Positions 1-8,556 of a stretch of 64,000 nt of DNA are shown piece after piece. Position 1 is the stretch's first letter. Every line of letters starts with the position of its first letter. The notes beneath the pieces are model-generated. The model was not told the origin of the DNA and made no database searches. It saw nothing but the letters and a program-made list of their open reading frames with translations. The stretch comes from Trinickia violacea (lineage in GTDB: Bacteria; Pseudomonadota; Gammaproteobacteria; Burkholderiales; Burkholderiaceae). A program made the translations under genes and the position numbers. The DNA lies in contig NZ_CP040077.1 in assembly GCF_005280735.1 (NCBI RefSeq), positions 4,464,001-4,528,000 on the forward strand, in the 5' to 3' direction.

Positions 1-447
1 GCGGGTTTCGACACGCTCTACGACAATCACTACGCGGACGCCGCGATCGAAGCGCTCGCCGCCGCGGAACAACGGATCGTGCTCACCCGCGACCGCGAGC
101 TGCTCAAGCGCCGCACGATCACCCACGGCTGCTACGTGCGCGCGCTGAAACCCGAGGCCCAGTTGCGCGAGATTTTCGGGCGGCTCGATCTCGCGGGCAG
201 CGCGCGGCCGTTCCGGCTGTGCCTGACTTGCAATGCACCGCTGCGGCGGATCGAGAAAGAAGAAGTGGCTGACCGCGCGCCCCAGGGCGTGCTCGAACGT
301 CATACTCAGTTCGTCACCTGCGACGTCTGCCGGCGGGTCTTCTGGGAAGGCTCGCACTGGAGGCGCATGCGCGCGCTGATGGACGCCGTCGTGGACGGCG
401 TGCACGCCGTGCATGCCGCGCCGCCCGCCGCGGGAGGCGCACAATGA
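1..447 (+). CDS. Mut7-C RNase domain protein, 5' end missing
   Basis: The reading frame is open from the first base, so this is the C-terminal 148 residues of a protein that starts outside the window. The opening segment (GFDTLYDNHYAD...VLTRDRELL) matches the Mut7-C, PIN-like RNase domain (formerly DUF82). After it comes a zinc-ribbon-like pair CLTC and CDVC, 29 residues apart, as is usual for this family. Many family members carry an N-terminal ubiquitin-like domain, which cannot be seen here. The predicted role is a metal-dependent ribonuclease, known only from the fold. An internal GTG at 79 could be read as a start, but the family match extends upstream of it. Confidence 0.8.
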   Translation, partial: AGFDTLYDNHYADAAIEALAAAEQRIVLTRDRELLKRRTITHGCYVRALKPEAQLREIFGRLDLAGSARPFRLCLTCNAPLRRIEKEEVADRAPQGVLERHTQFVTCDVCRRVFWEGSHWRRMRALMDAVVDGVHAVHAAPPAAGGAQ

Positions 448-555
448 TGGCTCGGGCGGCCGCGTGACGCGCGCGCCGCCGCCAACGCATCGCCGCCCCC
501 TTTACACCACCGACCCCGCCATCAAACTTCAAACCAAGCCCCGGAGACACCCGCC

Positions 556-2352
556 ATGCGCCATCGCCCCGATTCGGACCAGCCGCACCGCCTGCGCAGC
601 CGCCGCTGGTTCGACGATCCGTCCAACCCCGGCATGACCGCGCTCTATCTCGAGCGCTACATGAACTACGGCATCACGCGCGAAGAGCTGCAGTCGGGCA
701 AGCCGATCGTCGGCATCGCGCAGACCGGGTCGGACCTGGCGCCGTGCAATCGTCATCACCTGGAGCTCGCCGGGCGCGTGCGCGACGGCATCCGCGACGC
801 GGGCGGCATCCCGCTCGAATTCCCGGTCCATCCGATTCAGGAGACCGGCAAGCGCCCCACCGCCGCGCTCGACCGCAATCTCGCCTACCTCGGGCTCGTC
901 GAGATCCTGCACGGTTATCCGATCGACGGCGTGGTCCTGACCACCGGCTGCGACAAGACCACGCCCGCGTGCCTGATGGCCGCCGCCACCGTCAACATCC
1001 CGGCGATCGTGCTCTCGGGCGGGCCGATGCTCGACGGCTGGTGGCACGGCAAGCTCGCGGGCTCGGGCACGGTCATCTGGCATGCGCGCAAGCGGCTCGC
1101 GGCGGGCGAGATCGATTACGAGGAATTCATGAACATGGTGGCGTCGTCGGCGCCGTCGGCGGGGCACTGCAATACGATGGGCACGGCGCTGTCGATGAAT
1201 TCGCTGGCTGAGGCGCTCGGCATGTCGCTGCCCGGCTGCGCCGCGATTCCCGCCCCGTATCGCGAGCGCGGACAGATGGCCTACGCCACCGGCAAACGCA
1301 TCGTCGGCATGATCCACGAGAACCTGCGCCCGTCGGACATCATGACCCAGGGCGCGTTCGAGAACGCCGTGGTCGCGGCGGCCGCGCTCGGCGGGTCGTC
1401 GAATTGTCCGATTCACATGATCGCGATTGCGCGGCACATGGGCGTCGAGCACACGCTCGACGACTGGCAGCGGCTCGGGCCGGACGTGCCGCTCCTGGTC
1501 GATTGCCAGCCGGCCGGGCGTTTTCTCGGCGAGGCGTTCCATCGCGCGGGCGGCGTGCCGGCGGTCATGAAAGAGCTGCTCGATGCCGGCAAGCTGGACG
1601 GCAGCGTGCGCACGGTCACGGGACGCACGCTGGCCGAAGACCTCGCGAACGTCGCCGAGCCGGATCGCGAAGTGATTCGCCGCTACGCAGAACCGCTCAA
1701 GGAAGCCGCGGGCTATGTCGTGATGTCGGGCAACCTGTTCGACAGCGCCGTCATGAAGATCAGCGTGATCGATTCGGCGTTCCGCAAGCGCTTCCTCTCC
1801 GATCCTGAGCATCCCGATGTGTTCGAAGGACGCGCCGTCGTGTTCGAAGGGCCCGAGGATTATCACGAGCGCATTGAAGATCCCGAGCTCGGCGTCGACG
1901 CCCAATCGGTGCTCGTGATCCGCAATAGCGGCCCGGTCGGGTATCCGGGCGGCGCCGAGGTCGTCAACATGCAGCCGCCCGCCGCGCTCATCAAGGAAGG
2001 CATCGATACGCTGCCGACCATCGGCGACGGACGGCAAAGCGGGACGTCGGCGAGCCCGTCGATTCTGAATGTGTCGCCTGAAGCGGCGGTCGGCGGCAAT
2101 CTCGCGCTGCTCAAGACCGGCGACAAGATCCGTATCGATCTGCAAGCGCGCAAAGTCGACGTGATGATTTCGGCGGACGAACTCGCCGCGCGCCGCGCCG
2201 CGTGGAAGGCGCCGCTCCTGCAGCACAAGACGCCGTGGGAGGAGATCTATCGCAGCATGGTCGGCCAGCACGCGACCGGCGCTTGCCTCGAGCACGCGAC
2301 GCTGTATCTGAACGTCATCGAGACGCGCGGCGAGTCACGGCACAATCATTGA
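556..2352 (+). CDS. IlvD/Edd family dehydratase (L-arabonate/sugar-acid dehydratase type)
   Basis: This 598-residue protein is full length for the IlvD/Edd family of [Fe-S] dehydratases, which remove water from 2,3-dihydroxy or sugar acids to give 2-keto acids. The three cluster cysteines are visible: Cys64 in LAPCNRHH, Cys132 in TTGCDKTTPAC and Cys205 in SAGHCNTMGT. The family C-terminal motif GDGRQSGTSASPSI binds Mg2+ and substrate. The lineage with CNRHH and WWHGKLAGSG resembles pentonate (L-arabonate/D-xylonate) dehydratases more than biosynthetic IlvD. The start is supported by GGAG ten bases upstream. No sugar-pathway partner lies downstream, so the exact substrate is an inference. Confidence 0.85.
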   Translation: MRHRPDSDQPHRLRSRRWFDDPSNPGMTALYLERYMNYGITREELQSGKPIVGIAQTGSDLAPCNRHHLELAGRVRDGIRDAGGIPLEFPVHPIQETGKRPTAALDRNLAYLGLVEILHGYPIDGVVLTTGCDKTTPACLMAAATVNIPAIVLSGGPMLDGWWHGKLAGSGTVIWHARKRLAAGEIDYEEFMNMVASSAPSAGHCNTMGTALSMNSLAEALGMSLPGCAAIPAPYRERGQMAYATGKRIVGMIHENLRPSDIMTQGAFENAVVAAAALGGSSNCPIHMIAIARHMGVEHTLDDWQRLGPDVPLLVDCQPAGRFLGEAFHRAGGVPAVMKELLDAGKLDGSVRTVTGRTLAEDLANVAEPDREVIRRYAEPLKEAAGYVVMSGNLFDSAVMKISVIDSAFRKRFLSDPEHPDVFEGRAVVFEGPEDYHERIEDPELGVDAQSVLVIRNSGPVGYPGGAEVVNMQPPAALIKEGIDTLPTIGDGRQSGTSASPSILNVSPEAAVGGNLALLKTGDKIRIDLQARKVDVMISADELAARRAAWKAPLLQHKTPWEEIYRSMVGQHATGACLEHATLYLNVIETRGESRHNH

Positions 2353-2382
2353 CCCATGGAATCGGCGAGCCCGTGCTGTGCG

Positions 2383-2388
2383 TACAAT
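2383..2388 (+). promoter_or_regulatory. Possible -10 box (TACAAT) for the small gene at 2451
   Basis: TACAAT lies 62 bases before the ATG of the next small gene, in the gap after the dehydratase. The region 17 bases upstream has no good -35 hexamer, so this is a weak call. Confidence 0.3.
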
Positions 2389-2450
2389 ACGGGCCCACCC
2401 AATAGGCCAATCACTGGGCCGCACCCTACCCAACCGCAGGACACTTTCGC

Positions 2451-2726
2451 ATGGCAATGAAGAAAACCGACCTTGAAAAAAACAAGGCGCTCAAACTGAC
2501 CCACTCGATGAAGCAGACGCGCTCCGAGCGCTTCGGCGCAGGCACGCCGGAAGTGCTCGACCGTCGCGAGCAGCGCAAGCTCGATCAGGCGAAAGGGCTC
2601 GTGCCGTTCGCGTGCAAGCTCGACGGCGAGCTCGTGGCGACGCTAAAAGAACGCGCGGCCAGCCATCCGGAAGGGATGAACGGCCTGCTCGACGAACTGC
2701 TGCGCAAAGGTCTCGCAGCGAGTTAA
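2451..2726 (+). CDS. Small conserved hypothetical protein
   Basis: A 91-residue basic, soluble protein beginning MAMKKTDLEKNKALKL, with no signal peptide or membrane segment. The N-terminal half is rich in Lys, Arg and Gln. The C-terminal third (FACKLDGELVATLKERAASHPEGMNGLLDELLRKGL) looks like a strand followed by two helices, as in ribbon-helix-helix proteins, although I cannot name a family. Proteins of this kind are common in Burkholderiaceae as orphan genes. It is a single-gene unit, closed by a long perfect hairpin just after the stop. A role as a small DNA-binding protein is only a guess. Confidence 0.65.
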   Translation: MAMKKTDLEKNKALKLTHSMKQTRSERFGAGTPEVLDRREQRKLDQAKGLVPFACKLDGELVATLKERAASHPEGMNGLLDELLRKGLAAS

Positions 2727-2740
2727 AACGCCACGACGGT

Positions 2741-2776
2741 CAGCGCATCGGCAACCGCTTCGTTGCCGATGCGCTG
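2741..2776 (+). terminator. 15-bp perfect hairpin after the small gene
   Basis: The arms cagcgcatcggcaac and gttgccgatgcgctg pair perfectly around a 6-base loop, 15 bases after the stop codon. The stem extends to 18 bp if one G-U pair is allowed. The following bases (gccgttgttgttc) are only moderately T-rich. It is most likely a transcription terminator or a 3'-end-protecting hairpin. Confidence 0.6.
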
Positions 2777-3484
2777 GCCGTTGTTGTTCGGGTTCGGAAT
2801 CCCGCCGATCCGATACAGAGGTGTGCAGAAGAATTCGGGGCATATGCACTATGTAATTGAAACGTAAGAAAATTTTTCTGAGATATGCGTTGACTCGACT
2901 GATAGCGAATCACTAAAATTCAAATGTTTCCACAAATGGGGCATATGCCTTGGACAGCTGCAGTAGTCGATCTTCGAACAGTTTTTCTGCCTGACAGGCA
3001 CGACGCCCCGCGCTGATTCCTCTTTAGCCGCCGTCATGCCAGCAGGCAGACGGTGCGCATCGCAGTAGCTTCCGCAGTACTTCCTTCGCACCTCTTCGAT
3101 CGATACGCCGTCTTCGCGACGTGTGCGCGTTCGCACATCCGCTTCGATGGTTTGGCGCATCGAGCCATCAGGCTCGCGGCGCTGTTCGTTCATGCCTTTT
3201 CGATCGCCGCGCTCCCGCAGCCCGGCACTCGAAGCGGCGTGCGGTTCAACACATCCGTGCTTCGCGACGCGACAACGCGAAAGACAAAAGGAAACCGAAA
3301 TGCCCGACCCTGAGCCCAGTCACTCTTGCCGTACCCGCGCCATGACGCGCTCACTTTTTTGCTTTGCCTGACGGAAGGCCCGCATTCGTTCCTCCCCACA
3401 CGTCCGATCGCCCAGATCCGTGTGAGCTGAAACTGGAGTGGCCACCCTCGGGCCCCAGGTTTCAATAATTTTGGAGGATTCACC
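2777..3484. other. Long intergenic stretch before the Nramp leader, partly A+T-rich
   Basis: About 700 bases carry no gene I can support. The 2850-2960 part is clearly A+T-richer than its surroundings. An 11-base direct repeat, ggggcatatgc, occurs at 2837 and 2938. An open frame on the minus strand (3193 down to 2849, beginning MNEQRREPDGSMRQ) has no recognisable family and no good ribosome binding site, and overlapping plus-strand frames are equally long, so I do not call it. The region probably holds the promoter and regulatory sites of the Nramp unit. I looked for a Mn2+ riboswitch (yybP-ykoY type) and could not establish one. Confidence 0.5.
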
Positions 3485-3634
3485 ATGCACTTCGCTCTTC
3501 TCGTATCGCAGCTCCCGCACGTCGACGAAGCTCGCCACCACTACAACGAGATGCTGATGCTCGAGCCGCGCCCGAACGTCTCGACCCGCGTGGCCGCGGC
3601 GTTCTGGACCGCGCTCAAGAAGCTCGCTCGCTGA
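3485..3634 (+). CDS. 49-residue leader ORF upstream of the Nramp transporter
   Basis: A short frame beginning MHFALLVSQLPHVDEARHHY and ending ALKKLAR has a near-ideal Shine-Dalgarno (TTGGAGGATT) directly before its ATG. It ends 92 bases before the transporter start. It is rich in His and Met (three His and two Met within residues 12-25), residues that can bind metal. Its position recalls small proteins or leader peptides that sit near manganese transporters, but it has no visible similarity to E. coli MntS. It could be a regulatory peptide, an attenuation leader, or a small functional protein. The coding call rests on the strong ribosome site and position. Confidence 0.5.
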   Translation: MHFALLVSQLPHVDEARHHYNEMLMLEPRPNVSTRVAAAFWTALKKLAR

Positions 3635-3647
3635 CGACACAGAAATA

Positions 3648-3689
3648 GCGCAGCCCGCCGCTCGAACCACGTCGTCCGGCAGGCTGCGC
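3648..3689 (+). promoter_or_regulatory. Hairpin between leader ORF and Nramp gene
   Basis: The arms gcgcagcccgcc and ggcaggctgcgc form a 12-bp stem with a single mismatch and an 18-base loop. It starts 14 bases after the leader stop and ends 37 bases before the transporter ATG. No T-run follows, so it is not a standard terminator. A translational switch or mRNA-processing element is possible. Confidence 0.45.
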
Positions 3690-3726
3690 CACGACCGCAT
3701 TCGCTTTATCCATAGGAAAACTAAAA

Positions 3727-5382
3727 ATGTCCACACCTGCAAACGTCTCGTCGACGACACGCAGCGCCGTGCTCGACGACGCCCACGTGGGCGATATTCG
3801 TGGTGCGTTCGGCACGATCGCACACCACGACACCGCGCCGCGCACCAACTGGTGGGCGCGCCTGCGCACGCTGCTCGCGATTCTCGGCCCGGGCCTCATC
3901 GTGATGGTCGGCGACAACGATGCCGGCGCGTTCGGCACCTATACGCAAGCCGGCCAAAACTACGGCACGACGCTGCTCTGGACGCTCGCGCTCCTGATCC
4001 CGGTGCTGTACGTGAACCAGGAAATGGTGCTCCGCCTTGGCGCCGTGACGGGCGTCGGCCATGCGCGCCTGATCTTCGAACGCTTCGGCAAGTTCTGGGG
4101 CGCATTCAGCGTCATCGATCTGTTCCTGCTCAACGCGCTCACGATCGTCACCGAATTCATCGGCATCACCTTCGCGCTCGACTATCTCGGCGTGTCGAAG
4201 ATTCTCGGCGTCTGCATCGCCGCCGTGCTGACGATGGCGGCCGTGAGTACCGGCAACTTCAGGCGCTTCGAACGCTTTGCGATCGTGCTGTGCCTGTTGA
4301 GCCTGCTGCTGGTTCCGGTGCTCGTCTCGATCCATCCGCCCGTCAGCCAGATCTCGCGCGATTTCTTCATCCCGAACTGGCCCGCGAACTCGAAGCTCTC
4401 CGACGTGATGCTGCTCGTGATCGGCATCGTCGGCACGACCGTGGCGCCGTGGCAGCTGTTCTTCCAGCAAAGCTATGTGATCGACAAGCGCATCACGCCG
4501 CGCTTCATGAAGTACGAAAAAGCTGACCTGTGGATCGGCATTGCGTTCGTGATCATCGGCGCTGTCGCGATGATGGCGTTCTGCGCGGCGCTCTTCGGCG
4601 GCAAGCCCGAGTTCGGCAACTTCACCGACGCAGGCGGCGTGATCGCCGGGCTGCACAAGTATGTCGGCCCGACCTCGGCGACGATCTTCGCCGTCGCGCT
4701 GCTCGACGCTTCGATCATCGGCGCCGCCGCGGTCTCGCTCGCGACGGCCTACGCCATCGGCGACGTGTTCAAGATCCGCCACTCGCTGCATCGCAGCGTG
4801 CTCGACGCGAAGGGCTTCTACCTCGTGTACTTCGGCATCATCGGGCTCGCCGCGGCGCTCGTGCTGATGCCGGGCAGCCCGCTCGGCCTCCTGACCGAAG
4901 CCGTGCAGACGCTCGCCGGCGTGCTCCTGCCGAGCGCCACCGTGTTCCTGCTGCTCCTGTGCAACGACCGCGCCGTGCTCGGTCCGTGGGTGAACGGCAA
5001 GAAGCTGAACCTGTTCACGGGCGCCATCATCTGGACTCTGGTTGTGCTGTCGATCATCCTGACCGCCGCCACCGTCTATCCGGATATCAGCGGAAAGGCG
5101 ATCGTCGAGATCCTCGTCGGCGGCACGCTGCTCGCAGTCGTGGGCTACGTTGCGACCGAAATCGTGCGCAGGACGCGCGGCCCGGTGGAACAGGAAGCGC
5201 CGGCGCCGAGCAAGGCGGCTTTGAAGAAGGTCCGCGACACGTGGCGCATGCCGCCGCTCGAGGATTTGCCGAAGCCGAATCTCACGCTGTCCAAGCGTGT
5301 GTGGATGGGCGTGCTGCGTGCTTATCTGGTGATCGCGGTGGGTCTGGTGATCGTCAAGGTCGTGGAGATGGCGTTGCATTGA
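3727..5382 (+). CDS. Nramp-family divalent metal transporter, atypical motifs
   Basis: A 551-residue inner-membrane protein with about 11-12 hydrophobic helices and the Nramp (SLC11) layout: a cytosolic N-terminus of about 45 residues, then GPGLIVMVGDNDAG in helix 1. In classical MntH transporters helix 1 carries DPGN and helix 6 carries MPH. Here helix 1 reads GDNDAG (residues 62-67) and helix 6 reads TVAPWQ (238-243), so both metal-binding loops differ and the Met ligand is absent. The protein belongs to a divergent branch, and Mn2+ as the substrate cannot be assumed; Mg2+ is one alternative, since Nramp-related Mg2+ transporters also lack the Met. It also has a longer polar C-terminus than MntH. 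A weak AGGAAAAC precedes the ATG. Confidence 0.85.
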   Translation: MSTPANVSSTTRSAVLDDAHVGDIRGAFGTIAHHDTAPRTNWWARLRTLLAILGPGLIVMVGDNDAGAFGTYTQAGQNYGTTLLWTLALLIPVLYVNQEMVLRLGAVTGVGHARLIFERFGKFWGAFSVIDLFLLNALTIVTEFIGITFALDYLGVSKILGVCIAAVLTMAAVSTGNFRRFERFAIVLCLLSLLLVPVLVSIHPPVSQISRDFFIPNWPANSKLSDVMLLVIGIVGTTVAPWQLFFQQSYVIDKRITPRFMKYEKADLWIGIAFVIIGAVAMMAFCAALFGGKPEFGNFTDAGGVIAGLHKYVGPTSATIFAVALLDASIIGAAAVSLATAYAIGDVFKIRHSLHRSVLDAKGFYLVYFGIIGLAAALVLMPGSPLGLLTEAVQTLAGVLLPSATVFLLLLCNDRAVLGPWVNGKKLNLFTGAIIWTLVVLSIILTAATVYPDISGKAIVEILVGGTLLAVVGYVATEIVRRTRGPVEQEAPAPSKAALKKVRDTWRMPPLEDLPKPNLTLSKRVWMGVLRAYLVIAVGLVIVKVVEMALH

Positions 5383-5436
5383 AGTCGAGCCACAGGCTGC
5401 GGCGGTGCCATTGAGCCGCCGCGCTGCGGTCTGAAA

Positions 5437-5475
5437 ACAAAAAGGCCAGAGCGGAAACGCTCTGGCCTTTTTGTT
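5437..5475. terminator. Bidirectional rho-independent terminator
   Basis: A perfect 10-bp stem, ggccagagcg/cgctctggcc, with a GAAA loop (5444-5467) is flanked by A-tract and T-tract on its two sides. It can therefore terminate both the Nramp gene and the convergent chemoreceptor gene. Confidence 0.92.
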
Positions 5476-5505
5476 TGCTGCGCTCGCCGATCTGCGGCAG
5501 GTCGA

Positions 5506-7158
5506 TCAATTCACCGCAGCGTCCGCCGCGATCGCCCAGTCGTCCGGTTCCGCCCGCGCGGCACCGGCATGGGTCGCAGTCCATTTGCGCGTGGCTGTCG
5601 ATCCTCCCGCGCGCGCGAAGTCCGAACGATTGCGCAGCTTGAAACCGGTCAAGGTCTGCTGCAGCCGCGCCGCCTGCTCCGACAGCGACTGTGCGGCCGC
5701 CGCGGCCTCCTCGACCAGCGCGGCATTCTGCTGCGTCACTTCGTCCATCTGCGTCACCGCGATGCTGACTTGTCCGATGCCGCGCCCCTGCTCTTCCGAT
5801 GCGCCCGCGATCTCGGCGATGAGTCCGCTGACGCGCTCGACGTCGCCGCGAATGCCGGTCATCGTCTCACCGGTGCGGTGCACGAGCGTCGAGCCCGCGG
5901 CGACGCGCGCGACGGAATCCGATATCAAGTCGCGAATCTCGCGCGCCGCGCTCGCCGAGCGTTGCGCGAGCGTGCGGACCTCGCCCGCCACGACTGCAAA
6001 GCCGCGCCCCTGCTCGCCCGCGCGCGCCGCCTCGACGGCTGCGTTCAGCGCGAGGATATTGGTCTGGAACGCGATGCTTTCGATCACCGTGATGATCCCT
6101 TCGACGTTCTTCGAGCTCTCGGCGATGCCTTGCATCGTCGCCACGATTTCATCGACCGCATTCGCGCCCGCGCCGACGTCCTGCGTCACGCGCGCCGACA
6201 TTTCGTTCGCGTGGCGCGCGTTGCCGGCGTTGTGCTGCACCGTGCTCGTCAATTCCTCCATGCTGGCAGCGGTTTCCTCGAGCGACGCAGCTTGCTGTTC
6301 CGTGCGCTGCGACAAATCGATGTTGCCGGCCGCGATCTCGTGCGCCGCCGACGTCACCGCCGCCGCCACTTCGCCGACACCGCGCAACACGCCGGACAGC
6401 TTGCTCGCCATCTCGTTGAGCGCATGGAGCAGGTCCGCGATTTCGTCCTTGCCTTCGGGCCTCAGCTCGACCGTGAAGTCGCCGGCGGCGACCTGGTTCG
6501 CCGCGAATACGGCCGTAGCGAGCGGCCGCGTGATGCGCCGCGTGACGGCCCAGGCCAACACCGACCCGGCCAGCACGGCGAGCAAGGCCGCCGCGATCAT
6601 CACCGTGCGCGAGATCGTGGAGACACGCGCGCTGGCGTCGACCGCGAGCGAGGCCGCATGGGCTTGGTAGTTGGAGAGCGCACGCAAATCGTCGGCGAAC
6701 CGGTGCAGCTTGACGTAGGTGTCGCCGTACGCGAGCTGGACGGCTTCGTCGCGCTTACCGGCGTCGACGAGCGCGATCGTCTGCGTGCACGCATCGTTGT
6801 AGAGCGCTTCGGAGGCGCGCGCCTTCGCCAGCACGGCCTGGCCGTCCGCCTCCGTGAGCATCGCGCCGAGCTTTTGCAGCGCGTCGTCGTACTCGGATTG
6901 ATTGTCGTGCAGACGGTCGCGCGCTTCGCGCATGCGGTCGGCGGACGGATCGGAGGCGATCTGGAAGACCCGCGCGATGCTGCCGCGCTCGTTGTCGAGC
7001 GCGCGCGTCACCTGGACGCCGGCGGCCCAGTCGTGCTCGACGAGGTGCGTCGTGCCGTCGGCCATCTTCGACATCGAGACGATCGCCACGACGCACATGG
7101 CAAAAATCAGACAAATAAGAACTGCGAAACTAATGGCAAGGCGCTGCCCGATTTTCAC
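5506..7158 (-). CDS. Methyl-accepting chemotaxis protein
   Basis: A 550-residue chemoreceptor. Residues about 8-30 form the first membrane helix, about 32-185 a helical periplasmic sensor domain of the four-helix-bundle type, about 188-208 the second membrane helix, then a HAMP domain and the MCP signalling domain. The signalling tip is strictly conserved (IAFQTNILALNAAVEAARAG, EQGRGFAVVA), so coupling to CheA/CheW is expected. The methylation-helix Gln/Glu pairs are present. The C-terminal tail (about 40 residues, Ala/Thr-rich) lacks a clear NWETF-type CheR tether. The ligand is unknown. Transcription is monocistronic and ends at the shared hairpin. Confidence 0.92.
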   Translation of the reverse strand: MKIGQRLAISFAVLICLIFAMCVVAIVSMSKMADGTTHLVEHDWAAGVQVTRALDNERGSIARVFQIASDPSADRMREARDRLHDNQSEYDDALQKLGAMLTEADGQAVLAKARASEALYNDACTQTIALVDAGKRDEAVQLAYGDTYVKLHRFADDLRALSNYQAHAASLAVDASARVSTISRTVMIAAALLAVLAGSVLAWAVTRRITRPLATAVFAANQVAAGDFTVELRPEGKDEIADLLHALNEMASKLSGVLRGVGEVAAAVTSAAHEIAAGNIDLSQRTEQQAASLEETAASMEELTSTVQHNAGNARHANEMSARVTQDVGAGANAVDEIVATMQGIAESSKNVEGIITVIESIAFQTNILALNAAVEAARAGEQGRGFAVVAGEVRTLAQRSASAAREIRDLISDSVARVAAGSTLVHRTGETMTGIRGDVERVSGLIAEIAGASEEQGRGIGQVSIAVTQMDEVTQQNAALVEEAAAAAQSLSEQAARLQQTLTGFKLRNRSDFARAGGSTATRKWTATHAGAARAEPDDWAIAADAAVN

Positions 7159-7333
7159 AATGACTCCATCCCGTTCGTTCGACCGCAGGCGATGCCGTCG
7201 GCATCATTCAGGTCGTTAACGGCACGGGCAACGGAGTCTTTATCGCTCGAGGACGGTTATCGCCAAGGCCGCGCTATGGGATCGTTTCCATCACGTTACG
7301 CATCGTGACAGCGCGCTCGCCACGCGAACGCCG

Positions 7334-8359
7334 TCACGCCGCGAGCGCTTCCTGTGCGGCGTCGTAGCGGCCGATGCTGGCCGCGCCGTTCAGCCGCGCA
7401 CGCTTGATGAGCGCCTGCTGCGCCGCGCCGAGGTTCGCGGCCTGCCCCTTCCAGGCTTTGAGCGGCGGCTCCTGCAGTGCGCGTCCGTAGGAAAAGCTCA
7501 GCGGCCACGGGCGCCGGCCCGTGCGATTGATCGCATCGAGATTGGCGGTGGCCTCCTCCGGCGTTTGCCCGCCCGACAGGAAAAAGATGCCCGCCACAGC
7601 GGCCGGCACCGTGCGACCGAGCACGCACACGGTCTGCGCCGCGATCTCGGCGGCCGGCGCCTGCCGCGCGTGCTCCTTGCCCGCGACGACCATGCTCGGC
7701 TTGAGCAGCATGTGCTCGAGCGTCACCGCATGGCGATGGAGCGCGTCGAACACTTCGTGAAGCACGGCTTCGGTCACCTCCGCGCAACGCTCGATCGAGT
7801 GGCCGCCGTCCATCAGCACCTCCGGCTCGACGATCGGCACGATGCCGGCCTCCTGGCAGATCGCCGCATAGCGCGCGAGCGACGCCGCATTGGTTTCGAT
7901 CGCGAGGCGGCTCGGCAACATATCCGACACGTTGTACACCGCGCGCCATTTCGCGAATCGCGCGCCCTGCTTCTTGTAGCCGTCGAGACGCTTCGCCAGG
8001 CCGTCGAGTCCCTCGGTCACTTCGTCGCCCGGCGCATGGGCGAGCGCGATCTTGCCCGCGTCCACCTTGATGCCCGGCACGATGCCGTGGCGCGCCGCCA
8101 GCTCCGGCAGCGGCGTGCCGTCGTCGGCGCACTGGCCGAGCGTCTCTTCGTACAGGATGACCCCGCTCACGAACTCGCCGAGGCCCGCGGTCGAGAGCAG
8201 CAGACTGCGCCACGCCCGGCGGTTCTCCTCGGTCGATTCGACGCCTATCGTCTTGAAGCGCTTGGCGATAGTGCCGCCGCTCTCGTCGGCCGCCAGCAGT
8301 CCTTTGCCCGGCTGGACCAGCGTGTCGATCGTGCTTTGGAGTTCGTCCCGAATGCTCAT
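7334..8359 (-). CDS. Class I fructose-bisphosphate aldolase
   Basis: A 341-residue cytosolic glycolysis/gluconeogenesis enzyme that cleaves fructose 1,6-bisphosphate to dihydroxyacetone phosphate and glyceraldehyde 3-phosphate. It is the Schiff-base (class I) type, similar in length to eukaryotic aldolases. Visible family motifs are GKGLLAADES near the N-terminus, GIKVDAGK, FAKWRAVY, and the Schiff-base lysine in LEHMLLKPSMV (about residue 220). Most Burkholderiaceae also keep a class II enzyme elsewhere, so this copy is probably an accessory isoenzyme. It stands alone between the chemoreceptor and the EamA gene. Confidence 0.93.
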   Translation of the reverse strand: MSIRDELQSTIDTLVQPGKGLLAADESGGTIAKRFKTIGVESTEENRRAWRSLLLSTAGLGEFVSGVILYEETLGQCADDGTPLPELAARHGIVPGIKVDAGKIALAHAPGDEVTEGLDGLAKRLDGYKKQGARFAKWRAVYNVSDMLPSRLAIETNAASLARYAAICQEAGIVPIVEPEVLMDGGHSIERCAEVTEAVLHEVFDALHRHAVTLEHMLLKPSMVVAGKEHARQAPAAEIAAQTVCVLGRTVPAAVAGIFFLSGGQTPEEATANLDAINRTGRRPWPLSFSYGRALQEPPLKAWKGQAANLGAAQQALIKRARLNGAASIGRYDAAQEALAA

Positions 8360-8556
8360 GGTGTGGCCCTCCGTGGAAGTGGCTTGAGCGGCGCCCGTTG
8401 TCGGCGTGGATACGCGCTAGTCTGCGCGGCAAATAGACCGGGTGCCAGCATTGGATCGAGCCAAATGCGGCCCAGGTCTCGCAATCCAGTCAGCAAGAAC
8501 CAAGCCGGATGTCCGGCTACGCGATCGTGCGCAACCCAAGGCGGTGGCCCGCGCCG

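Noticed and set aside
529..2295. A long minus-strand open frame opposite the dehydratase gene
   Set aside because: It is rich in Arg and Ala and has no family features; high-GC coding DNA produces such antisense frames, and the plus-strand IlvD/Edd match is clear. The same applies to many other long antisense frames, for example opposite the Nramp, hydantoinase and ABC genes.
2849..3193. A 114-residue minus-strand frame in the long gap before the Nramp leader
   Set aside because: It has no Shine-Dalgarno and no recognisable family, and overlapping frames on the plus strand are equally long.
3380..3726. A manganese riboswitch (yybP-ykoY type) before the Nramp gene
   Set aside because: I could not match the conserved loops; only a plain hairpin and a leader ORF are supportable.
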